Positions 27,351 to 37,363 are shown, counted from the first letter of the stretch. The stretch: 64,000 nucleotides of DNA from Sphingobium nicotianae (GCF_018603885.1 NZ_JAHGAW010000003.1:308205-372204), one strand, 5' to 3'. Notes: generated from the sequence alone by a model not told the origin. Numbers and translations: made by a program.

Positions 27351-28880
27351 TCAGGCGCCGGGGATCGGCGGCACCGACGAAGGCGGAAGATCACTGTCAG
27401 CCTCGTGTACCTCGATCGTCCCGCGCCCGACATGGCTGCGCGCGCGGCTATAGGTGAAATAGACGAGAAGACCGATCGCCGCCCAGGCAACGAAGATGAG
27501 CTTCGTCTTCGCATCGAGGCTGTAGAACAGATACGCGCAACCGATGATCGAGAGCGGCGCGGTCATCATGATGGCGGGGGTGCGGAACGGACGGAGGCGG
27601 CCGGCGTCCGTGCTGCGCAGCACCAACACCGCGATCGACACCGCCGCAAAGGCAAACAACGTGCCAGCATTGGACACGTCGGCGAGCAGACCGACCGGGA
27701 AGAAGGCTGCGAACAGGGTCACGAAGATACCCGTCAGGATGGTGATGACATGCGGTGTGTGGAAACGGGGATGCACGCGCGAGAAAAGCTCCGGCAACAG
27801 ACCGTCGCGGCTCATTACGAAAAAGATGCGCGTCTGCCCAAACATCATCATGAGAATGACCGACGGCAGCGCGATGATCGCCGCCGCACCGACCAGCCAG
27901 CCGACGAACGGGTATCCGATCGACTTGAGCGTCCAGGCCAGGGCCTCCTTCGAGCACACAACGGCGGCTTCCTGAATCGCGGTGCAGGCCTGCGATAGTG
28001 CCGGCGTGCCGGGTGACAGTGCCTCGCCGGCCGAACCGAACACCGGCTGCGCGCCCACCGTCCCGATCACGCCGGCGGCAACCAAGAGATAGAAGATGGT
28101 GCAGATGGCGAGGCTGCCGATCAGGCCGATCGGCATGTTGCGCTGCGGGTTCTTGGTCTCCTCCGCAGCGGTCGAGACCGCGTCGAAGCCGACATAGGCG
28201 AAGAAGATGGAGGCCGCCGCGCCCGAGATGCCGGCAAAGCCCAGCGGCGCGAACGGCGTGAACTGACCGGTCTTGATCACCGGAATCGTCAGCGCAACGA
28301 ACAAAGTGAGCGCCAGTATCTTGACCCCGACCAGCACGGCGTTGACCGTCGCGCTCTCCTTGGTGCCCTTAACCAGCAGTGCCGTGACCAGCGCCGCGAT
28401 CAGCATCGCCGGGAGGTTGATCATGCCCCCGTCGAACGGCCCGCGCACGAGATCGAGTGGTACCTTGATGCCGAAACTGGTGTTGAGCCAGCCGATGAAA
28501 TAGCCCGACCAGCCGACCGAGACCGCACCGGCCGCGATCGCATATTCGAGGATCAGCGCCCAGCCGACCATCCAGGCGATCAGCTCGCCCATCACGGCAT
28601 AGCTGTAGGTATAGGCGGAGCCGGAGACCGGCACCATCGCCGCCATCTCCGCATAACAGAGGGCCGCCACGGCGCAGACGAAGCCGGCGATGACGAAGGA
28701 CAGCATCATGCCCGGACCGGCTTTCTGCGCAGCCTCGGCCGTCAGCACGAAGATGCCGGTGCCGATGACGGCGCCGATGCCGAGCATGGTCAGCTGGAAG
28801 GCACCGAGCGAGCGGTGCAGCGATTTCTTTTCGGCGGTTGCCAGAATAGCGTCGAGCGGCTTGACGCGGCCAAAGATCAT
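27351..28880 (-). CDS. APC-family amino acid permease (cationic amino acid transporter-like)
   Basis: 509 residues with about twelve membrane helices. The first helix region SLGAFQLTMLGIGAVIGTGI has the conserved G-I-G-T-G substrate backbone loop of APC transporters; FAYVGFDAVSTAAEETKNPQ and MSRDGLLPELFSRVHPRFHT are typical of the CAT/YfnA branch. It imports amino acids across the inner membrane; lysine/arginine-type specificity is only a family tendency. ATG at 28880. Stands alone, with a terminator in front of its convergent neighbour. Confidence 0.92.
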   Translation of the reverse strand: MIFGRVKPLDAILATAEKKSLHRSLGAFQLTMLGIGAVIGTGIFVLTAEAAQKAGPGMMLSFVIAGFVCAVAALCYAEMAAMVPVSGSAYTYSYAVMGELIAWMVGWALILEYAIAAGAVSVGWSGYFIGWLNTSFGIKVPLDLVRGPFDGGMINLPAMLIAALVTALLVKGTKESATVNAVLVGVKILALTLFVALTIPVIKTGQFTPFAPLGFAGISGAAASIFFAYVGFDAVSTAAEETKNPQRNMPIGLIGSLAICTIFYLLVAAGVIGTVGAQPVFGSAGEALSPGTPALSQACTAIQEAAVVCSKEALAWTLKSIGYPFVGWLVGAAAIIALPSVILMMMFGQTRIFFVMSRDGLLPELFSRVHPRFHTPHVITILTGIFVTLFAAFFPVGLLADVSNAGTLFAFAAVSIAVLVLRSTDAGRLRPFRTPAIMMTAPLSIIGCAYLFYSLDAKTKLIFVAWAAIGLLVYFTYSRARSHVGRGTIEVHEADSDLPPSSVPPIPGA

Positions 28881-29004
28881 ATCGGTTTCTTTCGCTTGTG
28901 CTGCGGCGATCGCCGCCAGCCCCCTAGAATGGCGGGAAGACTATCGACTTAATTCCCGGGTGCAAGTGCCGAAGCAGCGGAGCGACTCGCAGTCGAAGGC
29001 CGGC

Positions 29005-29382
29005 TCAGCGCGCGAGCATCGGACCGAGCGGCGCACCGGCGAAAATATGGACATGCAAATGCGCCACTTCCTGACCGGCGTTCGGCCCGGTGTTGGCCAG
29101 CAGGCGATAGCCCGGTTCGACCAAGCCTGCTTCCCGCGCGATGCGGCCGACCGCGCGCACGAAGGCAGCGATTTCCGGCTCGCTCGCCCGCGCCGAGAAA
29201 TCGTCCCAGCTCACATAGGCGCCCTTGGGAATGACGAGGATATGCGTCGGCGCCTGCGGGGCGATGTCATGAAAGGCGAGCACATGCCCATCCTCATAGA
29301 CAGTTCTGTTCGGTATCTCGCCACGCAGGATGCGCGCGAAGACGTTACTCTCATCATAGGGCAGGGTCGCGTCGATCGGCAT
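29005..29382 (-). CDS. HIT-family nucleotide hydrolase (HINT-like)
   Basis: 125 residues. The histidine triad is in HLHVHIFAG near the C-terminus, with the substrate strand HILVIPKGAYVSWDD and FARILRGEIPNRTVYEDG at the start. HINT-type enzymes cleave purine nucleotide phosphoramidates. ATG at 29382 lies 4 bp after the hisE stop, so it is the last gene of the his transcript. Link to histidine synthesis is by position only. Confidence 0.93.
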   Translation of the reverse strand: MPIDATLPYDESNVFARILRGEIPNRTVYEDGHVLAFHDIAPQAPTHILVIPKGAYVSWDDFSARASEPEIAAFVRAVGRIAREAGLVEPGYRLLANTGPNAGQEVAHLHVHIFAGAPLGPMLAR

Positions 29383-29386
29383 GATG

Positions 29387-29704
29387 CTACTCCCTTGGCC
29401 GGGATGCCTTTTCAGCCAGCCCCGACACGCCTTCGCGGCGATCAAGCTCGGCCGTCACGTCCGCGAGCGTGACGCCGCTCTCGGTCAACAGGACGATGAG
29501 GTGGAAAAGCAGGTCCGCAGCCTCGCCGGTGAGACCGGCCCGGTCACCTTCCAGCGCGGCGATCACCGTCTCGACCGCTTCCTCGCCGAGCTTCTGCGCC
29601 ATCTTGGCGCGGCCCTTGGCGCGCAACCGGGCGACATAGCTCGTCTCCGGGTCCGCATCCCGCCGAGCGATGATCGTGGCTTCGAGGCGCGAGAGGCTGT
29701 CCAT
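29387..29704 (-). CDS. hisE: Phosphoribosyl-ATP pyrophosphatase
   Basis: 105 residues. Second step of histidine synthesis: removes pyrophosphate from phosphoribosyl-ATP. The all-alpha MazG-like core shows KMAQKLGEEAVETVIAALEG and ADLLFHLIVLLTESGVTLAD. Two ATGs lie close together; the AAGGAG ribosome-binding site is 6 nt before the second (29704) and touches the first (29710), so 29704 is preferred. It belongs to the hisB-H-A-F-E string, separated from hisF by a small exported-protein gene. Confidence 0.93.
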   Translation of the reverse strand: MDSLSRLEATIIARRDADPETSYVARLRAKGRAKMAQKLGEEAVETVIAALEGDRAGLTGEAADLLFHLIVLLTESGVTLADVTAELDRREGVSGLAEKASRPRE

Positions 29705-29762
29705 GGCCATCTCCTTGCCGCTTGGCTGGCGGGCGTCAATGGGTTTCGCGGTGATTGCCTCC

Positions 29763-29999
29763 TCAGCGCGGCGTCTTGCCGTTCCGCCGATAGATGCGAG
29801 GGATGACGGCGCGCCCGACCACGAACGCGATGCCCGCGACGCCAAGCAGCAGCCAGTCCGGCCCACGCGATCCCTGTTGTGGCTCCGGCGCGCGCTGCGC
29901 CGCTGCGGTGCCCGGCGTCGCTGTTCCAATCAGCACTGCGGCAAACGGCAGCAGCGCGCGCGCGGCGCGCCTCGTCATTCCCATGTTCTTGTCCCCCAC
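29763..29999 (-). CDS. Small membrane protein between hisF and hisE
   Basis: Up to 78 residues (alternative start at 29984). N-terminal hydrophobic signal or helix (ALLPFAAVLIGTATPGTAAA), a short Pro/Gln linker and a second helix (WLLLGVAGIAFVVGRAVIP) with a basic end. I know no function for it. Location inside the his operon (75 bp after hisF, 58 bp before hisE) suggests co-transcription. Coding status rests on the consistent signal-like and membrane pattern. Confidence 0.55.
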   Translation of the reverse strand: MGDKNMGMTRRAARALLPFAAVLIGTATPGTAAAQRAPEPQQGSRGPDWLLLGVAGIAFVVGRAVIPRIYRRNGKTPR

Positions 30000-30073
30000 T
30001 GGACAGCCCGACTGCCTACCGGGCGCTTAACGCCTCTCGATGGCAATGCGATGACGACGCGACCCGAAGCCTC

Positions 30074-30838
30074 TCAGGCGCTGCGCACCGCGATCCCGGC
30101 AGCGGCGAGCGCCTCACGCGCATCCTTAATGCTGTGCTGACCGAAGTGGAAGATGGAGGCCGCCAGAACGGCGCTGGCGTGACCAGATTTTACACCCTCG
30201 ACGAGATGCTCCAGCGTGCCGACGCCGCCGCTTGCGATGACTGGAACCGTCACGGCATCGGCGATCGCGCGGGTAAGTGCCAGATCATAGCCCGCCTGGG
30301 TGCCGTCGCTGTCCATGGAGGTAACGAGCAGCTCGCCCGCGCCAAGCTCGGCAAGGAGGACAGCATGGGCGACCGCATCGATCCCGGTCGGTCTGCGCCC
30401 GCCATGGGTGAAGATTTCCCATTGGCCCACTGCCGTTCGGCGGGCATCGACCGAGCCCACGATGCACTGGCTGCCGAACTTGTCGGCAATCTCCGCCACC
30501 ACCTGAGGCCGCGCCACGGCAGCGCTGTTCACCGCAACCTTGTCCGCCCCGGCCAGCAGCAGCGCCCGCGCGTCCTCGACCGTGCGCACGCCGCCACCAA
30601 CGGTGAGCGGCATGAAGCAGACCTCGGCGGTGCGCGCGACGATATCGAGCAGGGTGCCACGGCCCTCATGCGTCGCGCTGATGTCCAGAAAGCAGAGCTC
30701 GTCCGCTCCGGCCGCATCATAGACGCGTGCCTGCTCGACAGGATCGCCGGCATCGCGCAGGTCGACGAAGTTGACGCCCTTGACCACCCGGCCATTGGCG
30801 ACGTCGAGGCAGGGAATGATGCGGGTGCGGACGGTCAC
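30074..30838 (-). CDS. hisF: Imidazole glycerol phosphate synthase cyclase subunit
   Basis: 254 residues, (beta/alpha)8 barrel. Catalytic Asp regions [20 protein letters not shown] near the N-terminus and [20 protein letters not shown] further on, with the phosphate loops [11 protein letters not shown] and [11 protein letters not shown]. It uses ammonia from HisH to form imidazole glycerol phosphate and AICAR. The ATG overlaps the hisA stop by 4 bp. Confidence 0.97.
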   Translation of the reverse strand: MTVRTRIIPCLDVANGRVVKGVNFVDLRDAGDPVEQARVYDAAGADELCFLDISATHEGRGTLLDIVARTAEVCFMPLTVGGGVRTVEDARALLLAGADKVAVNSAAVARPQVVAEIADKFGSQCIVGSVDARRTAVGQWEIFTHGGRRPTGIDAVAHAVLLAELGAGELLVTSMDSDGTQAGYDLALTRAIADAVTVPVIASGGVGTLEHLVEGVKSGHASAVLAASIFHFGQHSIKDAREALAAAGIAVRSA

Positions 30839-31581
30839 GCCGCGCTCGCCACCGCAATGGCGGTCCGCAGGTCCAACCGCCCGTCATAGAGCGCACGGCC
30901 GGTCACGACCCCTTCGACGCCGTCGTGCGCATGCAGGCTCAGCACGCGGATGTCGGATATCCCGGCGACGCCGCCACTGGCGATCACCGGAATGTCGACC
31001 GAGCGCGCCAGATCCACTGTCGCCTCGACATTACAGCCCTTGAGCAGCCCGTCGCGCCCGACATCAGTGAAGAGCAGGGACGCGACACCGGCGTCCTCGA
31101 ACCGGCGTGCGAGATCGACGACTGGCATGTCGGACTTCTCCGCCCAGCCATCGGTCGCGATCATGCCGTCGCGCGCGTCGACAGCCACGACGATGCCGCC
31201 GGGATAGTCCGCCGCCATATCCTTGACGAATTGGGGATTCTTGAGCGCCGCCGTGCCGATCACGACACGCGAGACACCCAGCGCAAACCAGCCCTGTACC
31301 GCTTGCGGATCGCGGATGCCGCCACCGAGCTGGACATGCCCAGGAAAGGCCTGGACGATCGCGGCGATCGCCGCGCCATTGACGGCATGGCCGGCGAAAC
31401 TGCCATCGAGATCGACGACATGCAGAAAGTCGGAGCCCTGCTCGGCCCAGATCATCGCCTGCGCGGCGGGATCGTCGCCATAGACGGTGGCGCGGTCCAT
31501 ATCGCCCTCGGCCAGACGGACGACCTGTCCGCCCTTGAGATCGATCGCCGGGAACACGATGAACAGCGGAATATCGTTCAT
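30835..31581 (-). CDS. hisA: Phosphoribosylformimino-5-aminoimidazole carboxamide ribotide isomerase
   Basis: 248 residues, (beta/alpha)8 barrel paralogous to His[21 protein letters not shown] holds the first catalytic Asp; [40 protein letters not shown] and [13 protein letters not shown] follow. ATG at 31581 overlaps the hisH stop (ATGA); three earlier in-frame codons are inside hisH. Confidence 0.97.
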   Translation of the reverse strand: MNDIPLFIVFPAIDLKGGQVVRLAEGDMDRATVYGDDPAAQAMIWAEQGSDFLHVVDLDGSFAGHAVNGAAIAAIVQAFPGHVQLGGGIRDPQAVQGWFALGVSRVVIGTAALKNPQFVKDMAADYPGGIVVAVDARDGMIATDGWAEKSDMPVVDLARRFEDAGVASLLFTDVGRDGLLKGCNVEATVDLARSVDIPVIASGGVAGISDIRVLSLHAHDGVEGVVTGRALYDGRLDLRTAIAVASAA

Positions 31582-32192
31582 GGGCGCCACTCCAGGAAAC
31601 GGGAGAGCGTCGCGAGGCCATAGGCCTGGCTCTTCTCGGGATGAAACTGGACGCCGAGGATATTATCGCGCCCGACGGCGGCGATCACCTCGCCGCCATG
31701 ATCGGTGGTCGCGATGACGTCGGCCGGATCATCCGCCTCGAACTGGTAGCTGTGCAGGAAATAGGCCTCCCCGGGCACGATCAAATCATGCGGCCGGCGC
31801 AGCACGACGTCGTTCCAGCCCATGTGGGGAATCTTGATCGTCGGATCGTCCCGCTCCATCAGCCGCACCGTGCCAGGCAGCCAGCCCAGCCCTTCGTGTC
31901 GGCCGAATTCTTCGCCGGCCTCGGCGAGTAGCTGCATGCCGACGCAGATGCCCAGGAACGGACGGCCCTCATCAAACACCGCCTCGCGCATCGCCTCGAT
32001 CATGCCGGGGATCGCCCGCAGCTGCTCGATACAGGCGCGGAAGGCGCCGACACCGGGCAACACGATCCGGTCCGATCGGCGCACCACCTCAGCATCGGCC
32101 GTGATCATCACGCCGTGCGCACCGGCCGCCCTGAGCGCATTGTGCACGGAGTGGAGATTCCCCGCGCCATAATCGATGAGCGCGACAGTCAT
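31578..32192 (-). CDS. hisH: Imidazole glycerol phosphate synthase glutaminase subunit
   Basis: 204 residues, class I glutamine amidotransferase. VALIDYGAGNLHSVHNAL at the start, nucleophile Cys in PFLGICVGMQLLAEAG, and the His-Glu pair in ILGVQFHPEKSQAYGL. It supplies ammonia to HisF. ATG at 32192, 2 bp behind the hisB stop; overlap with hisA downstream. Confidence 0.97.
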   Translation of the reverse strand: MTVALIDYGAGNLHSVHNALRAAGAHGVMITADAEVVRRSDRIVLPGVGAFRACIEQLRAIPGMIEAMREAVFDEGRPFLGICVGMQLLAEAGEEFGRHEGLGWLPGTVRLMERDDPTIKIPHMGWNDVVLRRPHDLIVPGEAYFLHSYQFEADDPADVIATTDHGGEVIAAVGRDNILGVQFHPEKSQAYGLATLSRFLEWRP

Positions 32193-32194
32193 GG

Positions 32195-32788
32195 TCAGCC
32201 GCCCAGCGTGCCCTTGGTGGACGGAATCGCGTCGCTCTTGCGCGCGTCGATCTGCACAGCCTGACGCAACGCCCGCGCCAGCCCCTTGAAGCAGCTCTCG
32301 ACGATGTGATGATTGTTCGCGCCGTAGAGAGTCTCGACGTGCAGCGTGATGCCGGCCGCACCGGCAAAGCTGTGGAACCAGTGCTCGATCAGCTCCGTGT
32401 CCCATTCGCCGAGGCGCGGCATGCCGATCTCGACTTTCCAGACCAGGAAGGGACGGCCGCTGATGTCGAGCGCAACACGAGTCAGCGTCTCGTCCATCGG
32501 CGAGTGAACTTCCCCGAATCGACTGATACCGCGCTTGTCGCCCAGCGCTTTCGCCACCGCCTCGCCGATCGCGATCCCGGTATCCTCGGTCGTGTGATGC
32601 TGGTCGACATGCAGGTCGCCGACTGTCTTCACATCAAGGTCGATCAGCGAATGCCGCGAGAGCTGCTCGAGCATATGATCGAAGAAACCAATCCCGGTCG
32701 AGATATTATAGACGCCCGTTCCATCCAGATTGACGCGTACGTCGATGGACGTTTCGGCTGTTTTCCGGCTGATCTCTGCGATGCGCAT
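32195..32788 (-). CDS. hisB: Imidazoleglycerol-phosphate dehydratase
   Basis: 197 residues, the monofunctional dehydratase (no phosphatase domain). Metal-binding repeats: [55 protein letters not shown] and [20 protein letters not shown]. First gene of the his operon; its promoter must lie in the 94-bp divergent gap to sspB. Confidence 0.97.
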   Translation of the reverse strand: MRIAEISRKTAETSIDVRVNLDGTGVYNISTGIGFFDHMLEQLSRHSLIDLDVKTVGDLHVDQHHTTEDTGIAIGEAVAKALGDKRGISRFGEVHSPMDETLTRVALDISGRPFLVWKVEIGMPRLGEWDTELIEHWFHSFAGAAGITLHVETLYGANNHHIVESCFKGLARALRQAVQIDARKSDAIPSTKGTLGG

Positions 32789-32882
32789 GGCTGCGGCCTA
32801 TAGCGCGCTTGGCCCCGGGCGCAATGCGTTAACATGATGGGCAGCGCTTGACCGGCCTGTTCGCCGCGTTAGGACTGTCGGC

Positions 32883-33359
32883 ATGACGGACGAGGCACCC
32901 GACAGTTTGATTCCCTATGACGAGATCGTTCAGGAGGCGCTGCGTGCGATTCCGGGCCGCGTTCTGAAGGATATCGAGCGCACGGGCGCGCTGCCCGGCA
33001 ACCATCATTTCTACATCACGTTCAAGACGCAGGCGCCCGGCGTCAGTATTCCAAACTTCCTGATCGAGCGCTTCCCGGACGAGATGACCATCGTCCTCCA
33101 GCATAAGTTCTGGGACCTGAAGATCGGCGAGAATCACTTCGAAGTGAGCCTCACCTTCAATCAGGTGCCGGCTCATCTCGTCATTCCCTATGCGGCGCTG
33201 CGCTTCTTCGTGGATCCGGCGGTCAATTTCAGCCTCGAATTCCAGGTGCAGGACAGCGGCGACGAGCCCGACCCGCACGACGAGGCCGAGAACGATGAGA
33301 TTAGCGCAGCCGAGGACGGCTCGAATGTCGTGACGGTCGACTTCGGAAAGAAGAAGTAG
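32883..33359 (+). CDS. sspB: SspB-like ClpXP adaptor (alphaproteobacterial type)
   Basis: 158 residues. MTDEAPDSLIPYDEIVQEAL starts the substrate-binding domain, with ALPGNHHFYITFKTQAPGV, FPDEMTIVLQHKFWDL and FEVSLTFNQVPAHLVIPYAA typical of the Caulobacter-like SspB-alpha. An acidic disordered region and a short C-terminal ClpX-docking tail (VVTVDFGKKK) follow. It delivers ssrA-tagged and other substrates to ClpXP. Divergent from the his operon; a GAGA-loop hairpin follows. Confidence 0.9.
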   Translation: MTDEAPDSLIPYDEIVQEALRAIPGRVLKDIERTGALPGNHHFYITFKTQAPGVSIPNFLIERFPDEMTIVLQHKFWDLKIGENHFEVSLTFNQVPAHLVIPYAALRFFVDPAVNFSLEFQVQDSGDEPDPHDEAENDEISAAEDGSNVVTVDFGKKK

Positions 33360-33370
33360 CCTTTCGCGTC

Positions 33371-33390
33371 ATGCTGGCGAGAGCCAGCAT
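33371..33390 (+). terminator. Hairpin with GAGA tetraloop after sspB
   Basis: ATGCTGGC-GAGA-GCCAGCAT is a perfect 8-bp stem with a GNRA loop, followed by TTCTCTTT. Probable rho-independent terminator for sspB. Confidence 0.7.
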
Positions 33391-33439
33391 TCTCTTTCCG
33401 ATCCAGGCCTGGCCGGCGCTGAGATAGCGCACTGGCCTG

Positions 33440-36289
33440 CTACCGCGAAAACAGCTCGAACGGGGCCCATAGCGCCGGATGATTCGCGCCCGCCTCGCCA
33501 TCCTTGCCCGATCGCACAGTCAGGATTGCATTGTGGAGCGCGCGGGCCGGATCGGCACCCGCGCGCATGCCCTTGACCGTGCCGACCGATAGCCGCCGGG
33601 CAATATCGTCGCGCACCGGCCAATGGCTCGCCATCACCCGATCGGCACCAGCGAGGAAGAAGCCCTGCACGAGTCCCGACAGTTGCGGTCGATCCTCGTC
33701 CGCGGCGCTCGCTGTGTTGCAGGCCGACAGGATCACCAGCCGCGCGGGCAGGTTGAGGCCGCCGATCTCGCTCGGCTTGAGCAGCCCGTCATCGCGCCCA
33801 TCGGGCGTCAGCAGCAGTGCAGGCTCATCCAGACCGTCCAGCTCACCCGAAACGAGGCCGTGCGTCGCGAAGGCCAGAACGGCCCCCTGCGGTATGCTGG
33901 TCGCGCGCAACTGTGCCTCCGTCGCCTGTTCGCCGACCAGAAGGTGGGATGACCCCGCCCCGATCGCCTCAGCCAGCGCCGTCAGCTCACGCCGCGCGTC
34001 GGGCAGTTCGGGCAGGGCATCGATCGCACGCGCCGTGCCGGCCGAGCGCATCGCCATGAGCGCGCCGGCCTTGCGCCCCTCGACACCGCCGAGCGCGATA
34101 AGCGTCTCACCGACCGCGCGGGCTGCCACTCCACTTCGCCCCGCGCGGGGCGCCCGGACGAGGCGGTTCACCACCAGCCGGTCGATCAGATAATCCTTGC
34201 CACGCACCTCGGGCACCAGCAGCCCGAACGGCAGGGCGCCAAGCGCGCCATTGGCGATCACGGCCAGGCGCTGCGAACCGCGCAGCATTGCCCCGGCCCG
34301 CCCGGGAAAAAGCGTGACGTAGAGCTGTGCGGCGCCCGCGCGATCAAAGCTGGCGGCCGTCCCGGCATTGATCGCACCGCGCAGTCTGGCGATGAGCGTA
34401 CCGACGGGCTGGTCTCCGATGAGATATTGCGTCACCCGTTTGCCGCTTGCCGCCGTCAGCAGCCAGGACCCACCGACATCCGTGATCATCACGGTCGCGG
34501 TGCCGCGCGGGCTCGCCGCCGCGACCTCCGCCAGACTCGAAGGAATGAAAAAGAGCTGCGCCCGTTGCGCTTCCTCAAGGCCCGAATCGAGTACCGCGAT
34601 CGCCTCGCGATTGGCATCGAGTTCGCCGGTAACCCCCGCAAGATCGAAGGCGGGGTCCGGCTTGCCGAGATTCGCATCCAGCCGGGCCTCCAGGCCCTGA
34701 CGTGCCGCCAGCAGCTGCCGCCGCTGCGCCACGATCTGCGCGAAGGCCGGCTCCGCTGCTGCCGCCCGCTCGCTCTGCGCGATCGCCAGAGCGTCGTCGA
34801 TCGAGCTGCGCGCGGCCCATTGCTGGGCCTTGAACGCATCCTCGGTGGCGCCACGCCGCGTGAAAATCTCGGCCAGCCAGCCATAGGCCGGCCGCTGTCG
34901 CTCCGCCTGTGCCGACCCACGCGCCAGATTGGCGTTGAGAGTTAGCGCCTCAAACAAGCGGCGCGCTTCGTACAACAGGTCTGCTGTTGGCCGCGTACCC
35001 GCACGATCCTGAACGCGTAGCAGCATGGTACGCGCCAGCAGCAGATCGGGATGGTCGGCAGGCAGCATCTTGGTGCGCAACACCACCGATTCCCTCGCTG
35101 CCGTCTCCGCCGTCGCCCAGTCGCCATTGGCAAAGGCGGCCTTGGCCAGATTGTCGCGAGCGTTGGCGCGATCCCGATGTCCCTCCGGCAAGCGCGCATC
35201 GCGGATCTTGAGCAGATCCTCTGCGATCGGCTGGGCTTCCTTGCCCTTGCCTGTATTGATCAAGGCAATCAGCATGGAATCGCGCGCATTGAGCGCGCGG
35301 TCGCTCTGCGCCCCAAGCTGCGCGTCGATGATCGGCGTCGCGGTACTCAGAAAGGCCACGGCGTCCTCATATTGCCCCGCCCGCATCAGCGCCTGCGCGA
35401 ACTGGACACGCATCGTCGCGCTGTTCTGGTTGGGTCCACCGTTGGTCTTCTCGATCAGCTCATAGGCGCGCCGGATCATCGGCATGGCGTCATGGGGCCG
35501 GTTGGTGCGGAACAGGATCGCGCCGAGATTGGCATAGAGATTGGCCATTGCCGGATGATCGGCGCCCATCGCTGGCGTCAGTCTCGCAAGGGCGTTCTGC
35601 GCGGTCGCGATCGCGTCCTCGGTGCGGCCGGCGCTGTAAAGATAGACCACGCGATTGGCATTCCACATCGCGACATCCGCCGGCACCGGATCGATCTTCA
35701 GCGCAACCTCGATCGCCTGGGCATTGCTCTTGAGCGCATCGTCCAGCCGGCCATGCTCCAGGTATGAGGCGGCCAGATTGGAAAGGACTGTCGCATAATC
35801 CTTCTGATCGCGCGCCGGATCGGCTTCATAGTCGGTGAGGAGTTGCTCGTTTATCGCGAGCGCTGCGTCATGCTCGCCCTTGAAATTGAGGATATAGGCA
35901 CGAGTATTCAAGGCGTTGCGCCAGGACGCCCGATAGCGATGATTGGCCTTTGCCGCCGCCAGCACCGGAAGCAGCGCATCGACCTCGGCCATCGCCTTGT
36001 CCATCTCGCCGGCCGCAGCCATGCCCTGTGCGACATTAAGCCGGCCAATCGCGACATCGGGGTGCCCGGCGGGAAAGAGCCGCTGTGCTTCGACGAGGCT
36101 CGCCGCAGCGGTCGAGCGGTAGGCAGCGGGATCGGCCTCGGGACTGAGCGAGTCGAACTGCGCGAAGAGCTGGTCGAGTCTGGTGCGGTCGACGGCCTTG
36201 CCCTGCGCGGCCAGCGGCATGGCCTGCCCCGCGACGGCGAGCGCGAACAGCGTCAGCCGCGCCGTCCGGCGCTTCATCACCCCTTTCAT
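33440..36289 (-). CDS. Exported TPR repeat protein with C-terminal CHAT (caspase-like) domain
   Basis: 949 residues. A signal-peptide-like start (RLTLFALAVAGQAMPLAAQ, about 10-28) is followed by many tetratricopeptide-type helical repeats (about 40-480, e.g. MANLYANLGAILFRTNRPHD), a linker and the CHAT domain (about 650-949). The CHAT catalytic pair is present: His in AFATHGLVSGELDG (about residue 810) and Cys in LVILSACNTASAADE (about 857), with GFFLAGADRVMASHWPV after it. CHAT proteins are clan-CD peptidases, known for example as TPR-CHAT effectors, but here the signal sequence implies a periplasmic place. No partner protease substrate is adjacent. The substrate is unknown. Confidence 0.9.
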   Translation of the reverse strand: MKGVMKRRTARLTLFALAVAGQAMPLAAQGKAVDRTRLDQLFAQFDSLSPEADPAAYRSTAAASLVEAQRLFPAGHPDVAIGRLNVAQGMAAAGEMDKAMAEVDALLPVLAAAKANHRYRASWRNALNTRAYILNFKGEHDAALAINEQLLTDYEADPARDQKDYATVLSNLAASYLEHGRLDDALKSNAQAIEVALKIDPVPADVAMWNANRVVYLYSAGRTEDAIATAQNALARLTPAMGADHPAMANLYANLGAILFRTNRPHDAMPMIRRAYELIEKTNGGPNQNSATMRVQFAQALMRAGQYEDAVAFLSTATPIIDAQLGAQSDRALNARDSMLIALINTGKGKEAQPIAEDLLKIRDARLPEGHRDRANARDNLAKAAFANGDWATAETAARESVVLRTKMLPADHPDLLLARTMLLRVQDRAGTRPTADLLYEARRLFEALTLNANLARGSAQAERQRPAYGWLAEIFTRRGATEDAFKAQQWAARSSIDDALAIAQSERAAAAEPAFAQIVAQRRQLLAARQGLEARLDANLGKPDPAFDLAGVTGELDANREAIAVLDSGLEEAQRAQLFFIPSSLAEVAAASPRGTATVMITDVGGSWLLTAASGKRVTQYLIGDQPVGTLIARLRGAINAGTAASFDRAGAAQLYVTLFPGRAGAMLRGSQRLAVIANGALGALPFGLLVPEVRGKDYLIDRLVVNRLVRAPRAGRSGVAARAVGETLIALGGVEGRKAGALMAMRSAGTARAIDALPELPDARRELTALAEAIGAGSSHLLVGEQATEAQLRATSIPQGAVLAFATHGLVSGELDGLDEPALLLTPDGRDDGLLKPSEIGGLNLPARLVILSACNTASAADEDRPQLSGLVQGFFLAGADRVMASHWPVRDDIARRLSVGTVKGMRAGADPARALHNAILTVRSGKDGEAGANHPALWAPFELFSR

Positions 36290-36375
36290 GCAACCCCACC
36301 CTGTCTGTTCCGCCCCACGCCATCTTGGGCTTGCGCAAGCGGCTTCCGCAAGGCTTTTTCACGGGGCCGCGCAGC

Positions 36376-37353
36376 CTAATCGCGTTCGCTGATGCCCTTG
36401 CCCGGCAGATGCTCGCGCCCGTGCGGCCCGGAGAGATCGACGATCGGCCCCAGCGGAATGATCCCGCCCGGATTGACGTTGCTGAGGCTCCAATAGTTGG
36501 ACTTGATGAGATCGAGCTTCACGGTCGCGGCGATGCCGGGCCATTGATAGAGCTCGCGCAGATAGCCCGAGAGCGCCGGATAGTCGTCGATGCGGCGCAG
36601 GTTGCACTTGAAGGCGCCATAATAGCCGACATCGAAGCGCACGAGCGTGACGAACAGGCGCCAGTCCGCCTCGGTGCAATATTCCCCGGCGAGATAGCGC
36701 TTTGTACCGAGATGATCGTCGATCAGATCCAGCGTCAGGAACAGCTCGCGCGCCGCTTCCTCGTAGGCCGCCTGGGTCGTCGCGAAGCCAGCGCGATAGA
36801 CGCCGTTGTTGATCGAGGGGTAGATGATTGCGTTCCACCGATCGATCTCGGCGCGCAGCGGCTCGGGACGGAGATCGAGCCGGTTGCCGGTGATCCCGTC
36901 GAACGCCGAATTGAACATGCGGATGATCTCGGCGGATTCATTGTTGACGATGCGTCGCTGCTTCTTGTCCCACAGGGTCGGTACCGTCACCTTGCCGGTA
37001 TAGCCTGGATCGCTCAGCGCATAGAGGCGGTGGAGCGGATAGCCTCCGGGTTCCGGTCCGTCCGGTCCTTCGTCGAAGATCCAGCCTGCCGGACCGAAGT
37101 TGTTCGGCGTCGCTGAAACCGAAATCGCCTCCTCCAGCCCCTTGAGCGCGCGAACGGCCAGGGTCCGCGCCGCCCAGGGGCAGCCCCAGGCGACCCAAAG
37201 ATGATAGCGGCCCACCTCGGCGGGAAACTCGGCGCCCGGATCTGCCGAGACGACGTGGCGCAACAGACTATCCAGCCGCACGAACTTGCCGTCCTTGATC
37301 TCCTCTGCCGCCGGCATGCTCGCGACCCAGCGCCCCTCCACCATTCCCGCCAT
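36376..37353 (-). CDS. Glutathionyl-hydroquinone reductase (Xi-class glutathione transferase, YqjG-like)
   Basis: 325 residues. The thioredoxin-like N-terminal domain has the nucleophilic Cys58 in VAWGCPWAARTLAVRAL, the mark of S-glutathionyl-hydroquinone reductases. SATPNNFGPAGWIFDEG, TVPTLWDKKQRRIVNNESAE and RYLAGEYCTEADWRLFVTLV complete the family profile. It removes glutathione from glutathionylated hydroquinones in the cytoplasm. The b561-YceI gene lies just upstream with a 10-bp gap, so the two are probably co-transcribed. Confidence 0.92.
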   Translation of the reverse strand: MAGMVEGRWVASMPAAEEIKDGKFVRLDSLLRHVVSADPGAEFPAEVGRYHLWVAWGCPWAARTLAVRALKGLEEAISVSATPNNFGPAGWIFDEGPDGPEPGGYPLHRLYALSDPGYTGKVTVPTLWDKKQRRIVNNESAEIIRMFNSAFDGITGNRLDLRPEPLRAEIDRWNAIIYPSINNGVYRAGFATTQAAYEEAARELFLTLDLIDDHLGTKRYLAGEYCTEADWRLFVTLVRFDVGYYGAFKCNLRRIDDYPALSGYLRELYQWPGIAATVKLDLIKSNYWSLSNVNPGGIIPLGPIVDLSGPHGREHLPGKGISERD

Positions 37354-37363
37354 GGTCCGACCT

